Positions 49,138 to 61,348 of a stretch of DNA of 64,000 nucleotides are shown piece after piece. The translations under genes and the position numbers were made by a program. This stretch comes from Lineus longissimus (lineage: Eukaryota; Nemertea; Pilidiophora; Heteronemertea; Lineidae), in assembly GCF_910592395.1 (NCBI RefSeq), contig NC_088320.1, forward strand, positions 1,364,001-1,428,000, read 5' to 3'. How positions within the stretch are numbered: the stretch's first letter is position 1; the number at the start of each line of letters is the position of its first letter. The notes under the pieces were generated by a model. That model saw only the letters and a program-made list of their open reading frames with translations. It had not been told where the DNA came from and did no database searches.

Positions 49138-49410
49138 ACTCTCACCGCCAGTAACTCATGTTAAAGGGGAAGTGTCGATATTTCCACCGGATGTGGTGCT
49201 CTGCCAAATGGGAATATCTGTCGATATTTGTATCCTAGAGGGCGCCACCGTCACTTTCTAGTGTTAAAGGGAAATCTGGGCGCCACCGGATGTCACTATC
49301 AAAGGTGAATCAAAACGTTATTTTGAACTTATAGGTCAGGAAAATATGTCGATATTTCGACCTTAGAGGGCGCCACTGTCAGTAACTTGTGTTAAAGGGG
49401 AGCTTTGCCG
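49138..49410. repeat. Degenerate direct repeats with AGAGGGCGCCAC words
   Basis: The words tagagggcgccac and gtgttaaaggg occur together at about 49230-49270 and 49364-49400, and gttaaaggggaa recurs at 49161. gtcgatattt occurs three times. The AGAGGGCGC core is shared with CTCF binding sites. No gene is seen. Confidence 0.6.
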
Positions 49411-51273
49411 CTGCGTCCGTTCATGTTCATAGCATAGGTCTCACTAGCCAGTGGTGATCAGGTCAACATTGGTCCCCCTTTTAAAAAAAAAGTTCTTCAA
49501 TCTCAGGCGATTACCATGGATACAGATGAGCCTATCATATCGCTATTGCTGCATGTTCAAATGTCGGTGTCCTGGGTATTTTGTGAAGAGGTAGCTCTGA
49601 CGATTATTTGAGGAAAATATCAGCTTCTTCTGTGCACGTCCGCAGTGACCAGGCCTCGCATGCTATGTATAGCTCAATCGGATGTTGACATGAACTGGTT
49701 CCTGTCAGAGTGCACATGTTCTCAAGGTGAGACTTCGCGATCAAAATGCTCAAAGAAAAGCCGCAACGACACCCTATTTTGGTATCAAAATTTAAAATTG
49801 TTATTATTTTGCTTTCTCAAGGTGATAAGTAGAAGTTTATAAAAATATGGTTTCACCATCCATGTTAATCGTCAAGTTATAAGGCGGCAAGGTGAAATTT
49901 TCAAAATTTTCATCGATGTACAGGGTGTCTCATGTATTGTGCTGCCCCCATGTTCTCATGACTGAATTACTTGATAACAATGAAAGCTGGCCAGATGTAT
50001 TCTAGAAGCGACAAGCTATTCAGAAATGTATAGGTTTATGTGTGAGAGTGATATACTGCAAGGTCGACAGCCATTTGAACAGGGGTATGCATGAAATGAC
50101 GTCGCGCCATTTGTGGAGCCAGGTAGGCCCGGCCATTGCACTGGCTAGTGAGACCATAGCCTACCCGTGCGCAATGACCCCTGGATCCTGCCACTGATGG
50201 TGAGGTTGGAGCACCTGAGGTCTCATTAGGGAGTTGCACTGATTCAGCAGTTGTTTTGGCAAAGACATGTTTTTTTGGAGTTTCTGAAACCTAGAGCGCT
50301 ACTCAATAGGCGACTAACAAGAAACTACGCATTTATACTGTTGTTGCCGACGTATGTGTACACTGAACTTGGGATGTGCGTCGGCCCCGTGTTGAAATGC
50401 CGTCCAGTGCCAGTTGGTGCGTTTTTCGCTGATTTGTGCAAAATTCAACATATCTCAAAAGTTCAATGGTTGACCCTCGATTTTTTTTGATTTTTGTATA
50501 GCGTAAGCAACTGTCTTTCATGGGAGAATGGTCTCTGTAAGAATTATTCAGGAAGAAATGTATAATATTTGGGGTTTTTCGTGATTGTCCGGCCCAATTG
50601 GCAATATTGCCATTTGGGATGGTGAACAGAGCTAGGAGCAAATGCGACGCTTATGATTTATTTAAAGAAATAAATGCCCGATTTAACATCCTGCAGAATC
50701 AGGGGAATCGGGCGTTTCCAGTGATATACGACACAAATGGGTTGTCCTCATGCATTCACTTTGGAAACGCATTTTAAAATAGATGTTACGTCCTGTTAAT
50801 AGGACACGTCATCATCGCGTACATTCGGGAAAAACTCCCTAACGAGACCTGAGGTAGTTTCGCTTCATGATCTTTTCGCCCCCAGTCGTTTCGCTCCAAA
50901 TAGTAGTCGTTTCGCTCCCAACATTCGTGGAGTTGTATGTCAGAAGTACCCTGTACATTTGTTCAGGGAATTTTCTGTACAATTAACTGATAAAGGCCTA
51001 TATTAATAAAGGGCACCCAATCATCCTATGGCAATGGCGAATTGGCATTTTGTCAAAAATGGATTAGAGTGACAATAGCCACTTGTGATTCATGCCTCAC
51101 GTGCTCCTAATAGGGGCTATAAGGCCTAGCTGAGCTTAGCTGAGACCAGTGTGAGTGAGAGCCAGAGGCCTGATCCATTGACCATTGACTGTCAATGTCA
51201 CATTGTGATTGTCATTGAAGAAAAAAGGATTCGGTTTGTTGGTTTGTTGCACCTGGTCCTCCTGGCTTATGAG
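49411..51273. other. Intergenic region between SELENOS and the NRAMP gene
   Basis: No coding exon is supported. Words such as tcgtttcgctccc are repeated near 50866-50925. A TATAAGG at 51118 could be a core promoter for the NRAMP gene, but this is speculative. Confidence 0.35.
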
Positions 51274-51354
51274 ATGAGCCCAGCAGAAGAATCCAAAGAG
51301 AGAACACCAAGCCTTATAGACTCACTCTTGAAACTCCCTTTTAGTCATCTACGG
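51274..51354 (+). CDS. Possible alternative first coding exon of the NRAMP gene
   Basis: ATG at 51274 opens 27 codons (MSPAEESKERTPSLIDSLL and onward) ending before a GTTAGT donor at 51355 in phase 0. It would join in frame to the exon at 53410, replacing the N-terminus encoded at 53103-53255. Alternative N-termini are known in animal DMT1 genes. Support is only phase, an acidic and serine-rich composition, and position. Confidence 0.2.
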
Positions 51355-53070
51355 GTTAGTGCCTTTCTGAATCTCATGCCGATTGTAAAGTTTTATTCAT
51401 ATTGTAATTTGTATTGCGATATTTATTTCAGTTGGCTGATCATCTGTCGTGATTTTAGGTATAGAGACGGTGGCTACAAGGGCTGCAGTTGTTGCAGTAG
51501 TTACATGGGTCAAACTTGTGGTTACTAGGAATACAGTATACAGTGCTTACAAAATCGATATCAGTGACAGCGGAGTCTTGCCTAATTATAGAGTCGTCAC
51601 CTGGTTACAAGGGATTCTATGCTTGGGGATGGTTTGCAAGGGAGAGGCCCCTTCAACTGTTGATGCACATCCTGACAATATCAGGCCATTTCACTTGATA
51701 CATACTAACTAACCTAAAATGGACTCTGCAATTACCATTGAAAATTGGTTCTACATGTATGTTCTAAATGCACCCATTTTTGTCTTTTTTACATTCTTAT
51801 GAGGTCATCCAGAAAATAGGACAGCAAAAATTGCTGTCTTTTCTTTAACAATGAACACCTGATCCTTTTCAATAAGTCATTTCATGAAGTGTTGTTAGAC
51901 ACAATTGTTACATATGTGAGGTAATATCAGTCAAAATATCCTCAGAAATATTATTTTCCTGTGAAGTGGATATTGGTGAGACTTTGCTTTCGTCAGCCTG
52001 AAAAATGATCAAGGTTGTCTGCCTTAAAATTCGCCACTTCAAGCTTGAGTACCCACTTGATGAGATTTGGCTGAATGTCAGCTTTATGTCATGCCCGTGT
52101 CTTTCAAGGATGACTCGACAACTGTAGTGCCTGGCCTCAGGTGTCAGGAAATATCACTTTATTCATGTATTGATAAGGGTGCACAAACTTGGCCAGGTGT
52201 TTCTGAAGTGGAATCGTCTGTAAATTGCATGTTTCAGACTGGGAGAGGTGAATTTTTTTATTTTAATCAATGATCTAAAAAGTTACAAGTAGATCTAAGT
52301 AGGTCAATAGTACACAAAGTCCCTGGACTTAAAGGAATCGTCCTCAAACTCTATTGCATGATTTGATATCTTCCAATAAGTTTAGGGTAAAATTACAAAT
52401 CACCTGATATTGCTATCATTAAAAACACTTTTTGGCTGATGGTCTATTTTCAAGGGGGGGGGCAATGATGTGATTAATCAGCTGAGGGTGTCCTTAGTAG
52501 GGGGTTCTACAGTAAGTCCTTAGGAATCGCACAAAGCTACGGGTTTAGGCCTGTGAAGTAGGCCTTCTCTCAGACTTTGCCTCCATTCCAAGGCCACGGT
52601 TAGATCACGAGGTCTGGCTCATGAGATACAACCATTGTTTGTTCTACTTCCAGTCATAATGAATGCTACATAATATATCAACAAGATTGTTACATAAATG
52701 ACCCTTCGACATTCTTCACAACTGAGTGCTTTGTTTGGGTCAAAAAGCACAGTGCGTTTATGGTAATTTCATGGTCAAAGTAAAATGCTTTATGGAGATA
52801 ACAAGAAATGATTGTGAGTCAACTTCCTTTAAACCGAGAAAAATATGAGACTTTGGTTAAAGTTGACTTGCGAGACTGGACTTTTATAACGAGCTTGAAC
52901 TTTTTAGTTCACACTAACGTAGAGGTACCGGTTTGATTATAAATTTGTCACGTTTGACAATGAATGTAACGGTGTTTGTTTTGTATAGTATGGATATTTA
53001 ATGACAGATTAAGAAGATTTCATAATGTGACCGTATTGACCCAGTTGTGTTGTGACCATTTATCTTTCAG
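51355..53070. other. Region upstream of the first supported NRAMP exon
   Basis: Likely 5' intron and/or promoter; it ends in TTTATCTTTCAG. A G8 tract lies near 52456. No other exon is supported. Confidence 0.4.
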
Positions 53071-53102
53071 AGGATAAGTAAGCTGCATGCTTAGAAGTCA
53101 AA
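53071..53102 (+). other. 5' UTR part of the NRAMP first coding exon
   Basis: A TTTATCTTTCAG acceptor ends at 53070, so at least one upstream non-coding exon must exist. This stretch contains an in-frame TAA before the ATG at 53103. Confidence 0.6.
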
Positions 53103-56100
53103 ATGGTCAACAGAGAAGAGGACAGCGAGAAAACACCATTAGTGGGTATCCCAAGTGAGCATCAACGTCAAGATGGAATGACAGAAACAGCAAGGAAACA
53201 TGACACAGGACGTGAAATCTCACCGGGACAGATTACGATCCCGGAAACAGAAAATGTAAGTCAAAATCTTCTCTTTCGCCTTGAAAATGAAATGCTTTTC
53301 ACAAAGTAACACAAAACTAGATGTGGAGGGCTCTGAAGATAGTTTATTTGTCCCATGTATTAAAAGCCATATTTCTGTTACAACTTAACAAGCTATTTTT
53401 ACCTTCCAGTATAAATTCAGCTTCAAGAAATTATGGATGTTCACCGGGCCTGGGTTCCTGATGAGTATAGCATACCTGGATCCTGGAAATATAGAATCTG
53501 ATCTCCAATCCGGAGCTATAGCTAAATATAAGGTGAGTACTAAAAGGCCTCAATGCACATTGAGGCCTTGGACAAGGCACTTTAGAGAGGTCCCGTATTG
53601 ACAGTTGTGATGTTTCTTTTTCAGCTTCTGTGGGTTCTGATGTGGTCGACTGTGATGGGATTATGTTTACAGTTGTTAGCGGCGCGACTTGGCTGTGTGA
53701 CAGGTACGTGTAAAGGGGCAAGTAGTTTGAAACCTTGGGCGAATCACTTAACTTCTTTTGTTGAAAGTTCATTGTGAGGTTTCCTCCCTGTTTCAGGTTT
53801 GAATTTAGCTGACGTTTGCCGACTTGAGTACAACAAGGCTCCACGCATCGTCCTTTGGCTCATGATGGAGATTGCGATTATTGGGAGTGACATCCAGGAG
53901 GTCATTGGGTCAGCCATTGCCATTAATCTACTCTCTAACGGACAGTGAGTATACATGTTTATAAAGGCTGACCAACGTATATTGCCATCGAGAGTTGACC
54001 TGGAAGGCTAATCTTGATGCGTGCTCTCCAATGTCTGACAGCGTTGGATTGCTCCTCCCCAAGCCCACCTCTGACGTTACACCTTTTCCGACATCAGTCT
54101 GCAATACCTTATGAATCTTGTATCATTTGTACATGTTGCCAAAAGAATTCAGATGTTGCAGTCAGTTGAACTGAGTGCCTAGGATTACCTTGCATTTGGT
54201 CACAGCGAAGTTCTGCTTGTCACAGAGATGTCCTGGTCACATATACTCATTGAAGATAGAGAGATAGGGATCAAAATGCAATTCATTTTCGGGAGATTGA
54301 GAAAGAGGAGTTTGGTCTAACACATCGGTGTGAGGCACCACGGCACTCCATCTTACTCCTGATGAAAAGCTATGATACTTTTCTCTTCCAGTGTCCCAAT
54401 CTGGGCCGGTGTGATCATAACAGGTGCAGATACTTTCACATTCCTGTTGTTGGAGAATGCGGGGTTAAGGAAGCTCGAGGCTTTGTTTGGTGTTCTTATA
54501 ACAACCATGGCTTTCTCATTTATGTACATGGTAAGTCAGTGTCTGTGTGTGCGTCCTTGGGCAGGGTACCTTACAATACATCCTCTTGAGTAAAAGCTAA
54601 GTTGACTTCCTTGATAGGGAGGTCACTGGTTCGTCTCTTATCAACCCCAACAGTTATCTCCATCTAATTGTCCTTGAGCAGTACACCTTTCTCTATTGCG
54701 TCTTTCAAATAGCAATTTAAATTGGTACATTTTTGTCACAACTACTAAGTCCACAAATAAACCTTGAAAGAATCTATTCATCCTTCAAAACAGTCAATAT
54801 GACGACCTATTCTTGTAATAGACATGATACCTCCTCTTTCAGTATATAACAGTAAAACCTGATCAGGGCTCCATTCTGATTGGCCTGTGGTTTCCATGGT
54901 GCCAAGACTGTGATAGTGCTGCTATCCAACAAATGGTGGGCATCGTTGGAGCAGTCATCATGCCGCATAATATATACCTGCATAGTGCTCTAGTCCTGGT
55001 AAGTCTGGCCACCACCCAACCAAACTGACAGCTTTTATTTATAAAAATCTTCAATCATATAATTGGGAAAATCTGCATAATATACCGGTACTAAATGTAT
55101 TACATTTTCCTCTTCCAGTCACGAGATATTGACAGGACGAACAAAAAAAAAATCACAGAAGCCAATATGTACTACAGCATTGAATCTGGTAAGTATTTTA
55201 AATCGGATGACTTGATTTTTTGACTTGACTTATTTCATGGTCCTGCGTTGCAAGAGCATTCCTCAGTGTTTCCAATTCAGTGTGTGTGGGAAAGGTGGCA
55301 CCACATGCTGTTTAATGTCTTTAGAAGGTAACTCATGTGTCCGAGTATGAACTAAGCTTAAGTAGGTCATGATCTGTCAACCCTTGAACCTCAGTTTGAC
55401 AGATTTTTTTTCAATTTCTCGTTATTTTCAGCGATAGCTCTATTTGTCTCCTTCATGATCAACCTATTCGTTGTCTCCGTGTTCGCCAAAGCATTCTCTA
55501 ATAAAGAAGAAGCAGCTTCTTTAGCTATTGCAGTAAGTCCTCACACCTTTTATCATCAATATTATTTTAATTGAGCCTTTATATGTCTATGTCAACAGAG
55601 TTGGCCGTTAGATTGCATTCTGTTGTCTATGTTTCAGGGCGAATGGATCAATGATAGTTATGGCCTTGCTGCCAAAATCATCTGGGGCATCGGCATTTTA
55701 GCTGCTGGACAAAGTTCAACTATGACAGTAAGTAGTCTGGGAAACTTATAACGTAACATCGAATTAACTTTTTCAGCACATCTTTGTACTCTAGTGCACA
55801 TTACTGCACGTTTAATGAGGAATAAGGCCTGTGTCAAAGCTGAGGCCAACCACGATTTGTGTCTCTAGAATAGTGTCCTTGTTCTTACAGTCTCTTGGCC
55901 TCAGTTAGACTTTATACTCTGTACCTGTGCCGGTGTACCAGGGCACTGAAATGTACATCTGTTAATGAGTTTGATGACCGAATCTGAACTCAAACTCAAA
56001 CAGTTCAAGGTCTTTGCACTCTCTTCATTTGAATAGACTTGGAGTCGGTCTAGCATATCACATGTCCAAAAAAATATCATATGTCAATAAAAAAGGCTAA

Positions 56101-57621
56101 TTTCAAGTATTTTGCCCCAATCTCTTCAAACCTCTTTCAGGGCACGTATGCTGGACAGTTTGTAATGCAGGGCTTCCTCAAGATCCAGTGGGCAAAATGG
56201 AAGAGAGTCTTACTGACACGTTCCATCGCCATGGTTCCCACGATAATTGTTGCATTGATCGCTACCAATGACCTTGATGCAATGAATACCTGGTTGAACA
56301 TTCTGCAGAGCGTCCAGTTGCCATTTGCCTTGTTGCCAATTCTACATTTTACAAACAGCCAGAGGATTATGGGGGAATTTAAAAATGGCAGGTGAGCAAA
56401 ATGACTTTTGGTAAGGAGAATAGAAATTCTTTATCTCAGAATTGACAGGCTTGTCTGCTTCTGTACTAACTGATCATTTTGGGGAATGTGCAAAAACGAC
56501 TGATAGAAGTTTTGTAGCTTAACATACCCAGAAGTAGAAATGACAATTTTACTCCTCTGGTATTTGGCCCATAATGCTTGTGGCTAAAAGACAAGTTCTA
56601 TTTCCATAATGAACAGGTGATTTCACAGGATGTTTTGATATATTTACAGAGTAACAAAATCTGCTGTGTGGGTCCTAGCTCTTCTTGTGATGGGAATCAA
56701 CTTGTATCTTGTTTATATAAGCCTGGTAAGTAAGTCAGAATCTTTCTTTGATACCAGCATGGATTGAAGTATGAACTAAGTGAGTTTAAAGAGCAGACTG
56801 GCTGGCTGGTATTAACTTGGAACACAGTAACACTTGTAGAGCATTTGAAAAGTAGATGCCTTTACTGAAGCTTTCTTGTTCATGATTTTCTTGCAACTTT
56901 CTGAGGTATACATCTGTATTTTCAGGCTGCTAATAAAGAATGGTGGATCTTCCTCATAGCTGGTGTTGTCTTGTTTGTCTATCTGCTATTTGTTCTATAC
57001 TTGGTAAGTCGTTCTTCTCAAACACTCATGTACAGGCGATCCTCTCTATCAAAGATACATTAGCGACTGACAGATGATGTCCTTAATTGGGAGGTGTCTT
57101 GATCTCAGAGGTTGAATTGAAAGGAAATTTAGGGGCAAAATCTGTGTTCTTAGCACGAATCCATGACCAGTTACATGGAGATCTCCAGCAGCTACGCAGG
57201 ACCACCGACTTTATGATAAAATCCGGACTGACTGTCTAAAACGTGGTGAACGAAAGAAGTAAAGAGGGTGTCGTGCTAACAGTGGCTTCTGTTCAAGGAG
57301 ATTCCAGTAGCCAGATTGCAGGTTTTCCACCTGAAGTTTGTTTTGCATATACTAATAATGTTTTTTGTACAGGGTGTCGTCACTTTCTTCTTTCAGGCCA
57401 TCGGCATTAGAAAATGGTTGGAATTAAAGATTTGGTTCTTTGTCAAAGTGAACGCAAGCACGACTAACGCAATTATCGAATATGAAGAGTATGAGTCTCG
57501 GATTATATCCTGTCTTGGTCAGGAGGGTCTGGAGGAGCACCCTCGAACCTCCAACACTTCTAACGTTGAAGAGAGCGGCACTGTGCAGGATGGTTATGCT
57601 GCTATAAATGGGCCAGCTTAG
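53103..57621 (+). CDS. NRAMP/DMT1 (SLC11) proton-coupled divalent metal transporter, 13 coding exons
   Basis: Exons: 53103-53255, 53410-53532, 53625-53703, 53797-53944, 54392-54530, 54843-54998, 55119-55188, 55432-55532, 55638-55727, 56141-56391, 56650-56725, 56926-57003 and 57397-57621. All are GT-AG with consistent phases, and the product is 562 residues, the usual NRAMP length. The acidic N-terminus (1-51) is cytoplasmic. TM1 carries DPGN (75-78) in [21 protein letters not shown]6 carries MPHN (254-257) in [16 protein letters not shown], and with DPGN this forms the metal site (Asp, Asn, Ala, Met). The transport signature [20 protein letters not shown] lies at 347-366, split by an intron. 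Role: H+-driven uptake of Fe2+, Mn2+ and related ions across plasma or endosomal membranes. The last exon could instead start at 57373, adding 8 residues. I see no iron-responsive element in the flanks. It is SLC11A1/A2-like; orthology within the family cannot be decided. Confidence 0.95.
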
Positions 57622-58611
57622 TTAACATTTTCACAGCCTCGGGGGGGGGGCAACAGGGTAGAATTTTGAAATGGAGTAAATTCAACCTCTTCATAAAAGA
57701 CACCCTTTGAACTGTTCTAAGTAAAGAATTGTTTTGATCACAGAGGTCAAATAGCAGTGGGAGGCCCTGTTTATGCTCATTATGGGTCACAGATGACGGC
57801 ACTCCGGCAGAGAAGTCTGTATCATTAGGTCCTTTCCATTGTGTGTTGGGCCAAGGCCAGTGGTCTGACACTACTTCATCTGGCACATTCATTTGAATCA
57901 ACACAGTGACATATATTGTCCTTGGCCAAAGCACCTATAGCAAACCAGACCTAGGCACCCCACTGGGAAACATGGAGAAATATCTACATTGGTGGAGCTG
58001 CTAAAATTAAACCATTTACGGGTAGTTGAATGATTGTATCGGTGATGTCCCATAGGCTGGTAGGCTCAACCTATACATTCCCTTTAATGTTGGTGGTATG
58101 ATATATTTAAAAAAAAGAATTATGTATAAAACAATGGGATTATTTTGTCTCGCTCATATGTACTTTTGCGATGCAAAGTTTAGGCCAGTCTGTACTTTGT
58201 GATAGAAGGGTTAATGTGCTTTTGTTTACGCTCCATGTCCGTTTATGGGCTGTTGTACTAAATACAAAGTATATTCATAATTGTTTTCAATTTTCTTTAG
58301 CCCCTGTTTGTCTTCAAGAGTATATTGACTTGTCACAACCAAGATCAAGAGCAACTGCAGGACCGTATGACACTTGCACAGACTTCTACACATGTGATTA
58401 TTGTCACAACCAGCCACCTGATATTGTCACAACCAACTAAGACCAGTCTTCACATAATACTTGCATGTAAATTATCATGAGAGAGCCCCCACTGTAAAGT
58501 CGGTCAGGGGCCGTCTCGACTTCCTGAACGCGCGCGAATTCAGTAAACTCCCGGGACAGTCTAGTTCGTCATCCTATACATTCTCTATCATTCTGTATGT
58601 TAGGGTAGAAA
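57622..58611. other. NRAMP 3' UTR and intergenic DNA
   Basis: A G9 tract follows the stop at about 57641. No consensus AATAAA is obvious up to 58200. CAGTG words near 57755 and 57860 lack the flanking stem of an iron-responsive element. Confidence 0.4.
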
Positions 58612-59820
58612 GAGGCCGGTCCACTGCGTCCGGAGTGTAGTAATCAAAACAATGTCTGGCTAAATTTTTTGCGAATTCAATTTGAATTGCCATGATTTGG
58701 CGTGAAAGTAATAGTGTTGTGCGAAAATTGGTCAAATTCTATCAGAAAGATCAACTTCCACACCAAATGCACCAAGGAACGATCTTTAGTCAGTCAAACT
58801 TTATCATTTGCGGGCTACCGCGCTATCTATCACACGTGGTTGCTATCATCTGCATTGTAGTTCTACCCGTTGCCGCAACAGTGATTTTGGTGCATACATT
58901 ATCGGCTAGTTTCCCGCTCGCTTCGTTGCCATGGAGTCTCCGGTCACGTGTTCCTCGAATCGTTCGTTGATTTGCTAGTCTCAGTACTGGCGGGCTGCCA
59001 TTCTCGCACATGTTACTGTGGGCTGGGTCGGCCCCAAGATGGACAAACGATCGGCAATGGCTAGAGCTGACTCAATATGGCTAAAAGTAACAGCCACTTG
59101 GCTAAGTGGCTAGGAGGAAAACATTGAAAGGCTAGAGCCAACCCTGACATGTGTATGAAATAACTGTTCTTTCGATCGGTTCTCAGTCAAATGTGCGAGA
59201 AGTGAGCAGCTGACTCAATAATACCAAAACAAACAAGATTATAAATCGATACCGAATATCAACAGCAAGTAGGCCTATAATGTCTGCCCACACATTACAG
59301 TCCCATTTGGTCTGATTGTGACTTTCTCATTAATCTCACATGTTTGGTGCAGGAGAAGGGTGGAGCTATCTAGCCCGATTATGCTTGGTTGTGACTTGTC
59401 TCATCTCTCTTACACGATGACAGTGGACGTATAGCAAATTCCATTCGATATCCTGGTTGCGTAGGCATCGCCCGCCGTACATTTCGACACAACGATTCCG
59501 TTTGGCGATTTACAAAATCTTTCATCTGCCTTTGAATGAGTTGCGTGACTTGGTATATCTGTAGGTGATTATCACCAATGACAAACAGTCGCCACCGCAT
59601 TGTTCCAAGATCAATCTAGGACATTGTCCGAAGCCAAGCTGCCGCCATTGGTTCTCACGGCGTCAACAATGGCACTTACAAGCAAACGACATGTGCACGG
59701 CGTTCGTGATCATCATAAGAGCTCATCATACAACTTCTATTTGATATTCAATTTAGGAGTAACGGGTAAAGCCTGTAGGCTTCGGAGAGAATTACACTCC
59801 GGACGCAGTGGACCGGCCTC
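58612..59820. mobile_element. Segment bounded by an exact 28-bp inverted repeat (possible DNA element)
   Basis: 58612-58639 (starting GAGGCCGGTCCACTGCGTCC) is the exact reverse complement of 59793-59820. The match stops sharply at both ends. This looks like the terminal inverted repeats of a 1.2-kb non-autonomous element. However, no target-site duplication is visible and no transposase frame is found inside. Two facing copies of a conserved control motif would be an alternative. Confidence 0.45.
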
Positions 59821-61348
59821 GTCCCTCAACATGAGACAGTTTTTAACGGCTTGATAGGAAATACTTCGATTTTTCAAGGTTGCTCATGAGGTGACTAGAA
59901 AGTTGAAGTAAAAGGTTTTGTCATCTTCCGAATGGCTGATTTTATGCGTTTTGGTCACGAAAATTGTATTTGCCATGTCGTGCATATACATATCATTCGC
60001 TGCATCGATTTAATGAGGCCACGTGTAGCGGAGGTCATAGCATTTTACAATTTATCCGGAGGACACTAGAGTCGAGATGGGTCAGTCCTAGAGGACACTC
60101 GAGATGGGTCCTTGAGCACGAAAGATCAAATTCATAATCTGAGAGAACTCAGGTTCGATCTGGCGAGGTGGAGGACAAATTTTTCTATCAAAGTAATCTT
60201 GGTGCTCTCCCACAGCATGGACAGATGGGTCGGATGATGATGACGCCAGAGAGTGTGTCAACGAGGACAGAACACTAGCACTTTCGCCAACATCTTTTCA
60301 TCAGGAGACCACTTGACCTCCTATCCTCGAATACCAGGGTCAGTCGTGTGCTCCTCTCCCACACACATACATGTAATTCAAAAAACTTGGTCATAAGTGC
60401 CAAGTGAAAAGCCCTGAAGTTAAGGATGCTTGACACCCTTCTAACAATACCAAAACCACAAGATGAAATTATACATCACCAGCGCAGACCATTCATAATT
60501 AAAGACCTAAGAATTTGCTTGAAAATTTTTAGCAAAGCATTTGCAGTGAAAGCTCATTATTCATGCGAAAACAAGCATAATCTTCTACTTTAGCAAGTAC
60601 TGCATCTACTTGAAGGATCATCTCAATCTGTGACAGTGGTTTTCAATATTCTCCGCCTGTCTATATTTTTGGTATATGAAGAAGGAGTAAAAATGCCTGG
60701 TCTCCAGATGCCATTTTTTCCGTCTCACTGGCATGTTGAATATTTTTGATACAGCTTAAATCTCTTTGACCTGGATGCTCTCCAAACCATGCGATATTTC
60801 ACGCATAACGATATCTGCGGCAAAGCTGAATACAATATATTCCTATTGAATGTCATCAAATCTATTAGACAGTTGAGTGAGTTTGAATACGCCAATATCT
60901 CTTGCGAATGGAACATATTTTCCAATAGGCTTATTCAGCGAGCATGAACAATAGCAAGGCCTATGAGAGAAGAGAGGTCTGTCAACATCATTACAGTGTA
61001 GGCCTAGGCAGTGTACAGTCCTCTCTCAGATTCGCTGCATTTAAAGGTGAGTTATTTTATAACCAACTCAAAAGTGGTGACGGGGTAGCTTCATTTCCCT
61101 TTCTTAAACATAGTCTCAAATGATGATATCTGATGATATCTGTGATTAACCTGCTTTATCAAAGAATCAGCGCGAGAAGAGTTCATCGATATCAAACTAT
61201 GCGTATTTTCGTCATTTTGATTTGTTAGTGAACAAATCAAATTTGAAACAAACAGAAAAAAACATGCACATTAGGCAATGCACGTCCATACCCAAATACA
61301 CATTCATTTCTACACCGGTTTCCACATTACTTCTCATTTAGTTGAAAG
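59821..61348. other. Gene-free stretch upstream of the 225-residue protein gene
   Basis: Contains a twofold repeat near 60058-60113 (ggacact..gtcgagatgggtc type words) and a doubled gatgatatct at 61124-61141. No coding exon is supported. The promoter of the next gene probably lies at the right end. Confidence 0.4.

Noticed and set aside
57740-57880. CAGTG words after the NRAMP stop as an iron-responsive element
   Set aside because: The five bases on either side of the loop do not pair and no bulged C is correctly placed.
58692-58970. 92-codon plus frame with a hydrophobic stretch inside the 28-bp inverted-repeat segment
   Set aside because: It has one hydrophobic run but no recognisable transposase or membrane family and no splice context; kept only as part of the bounded segment.
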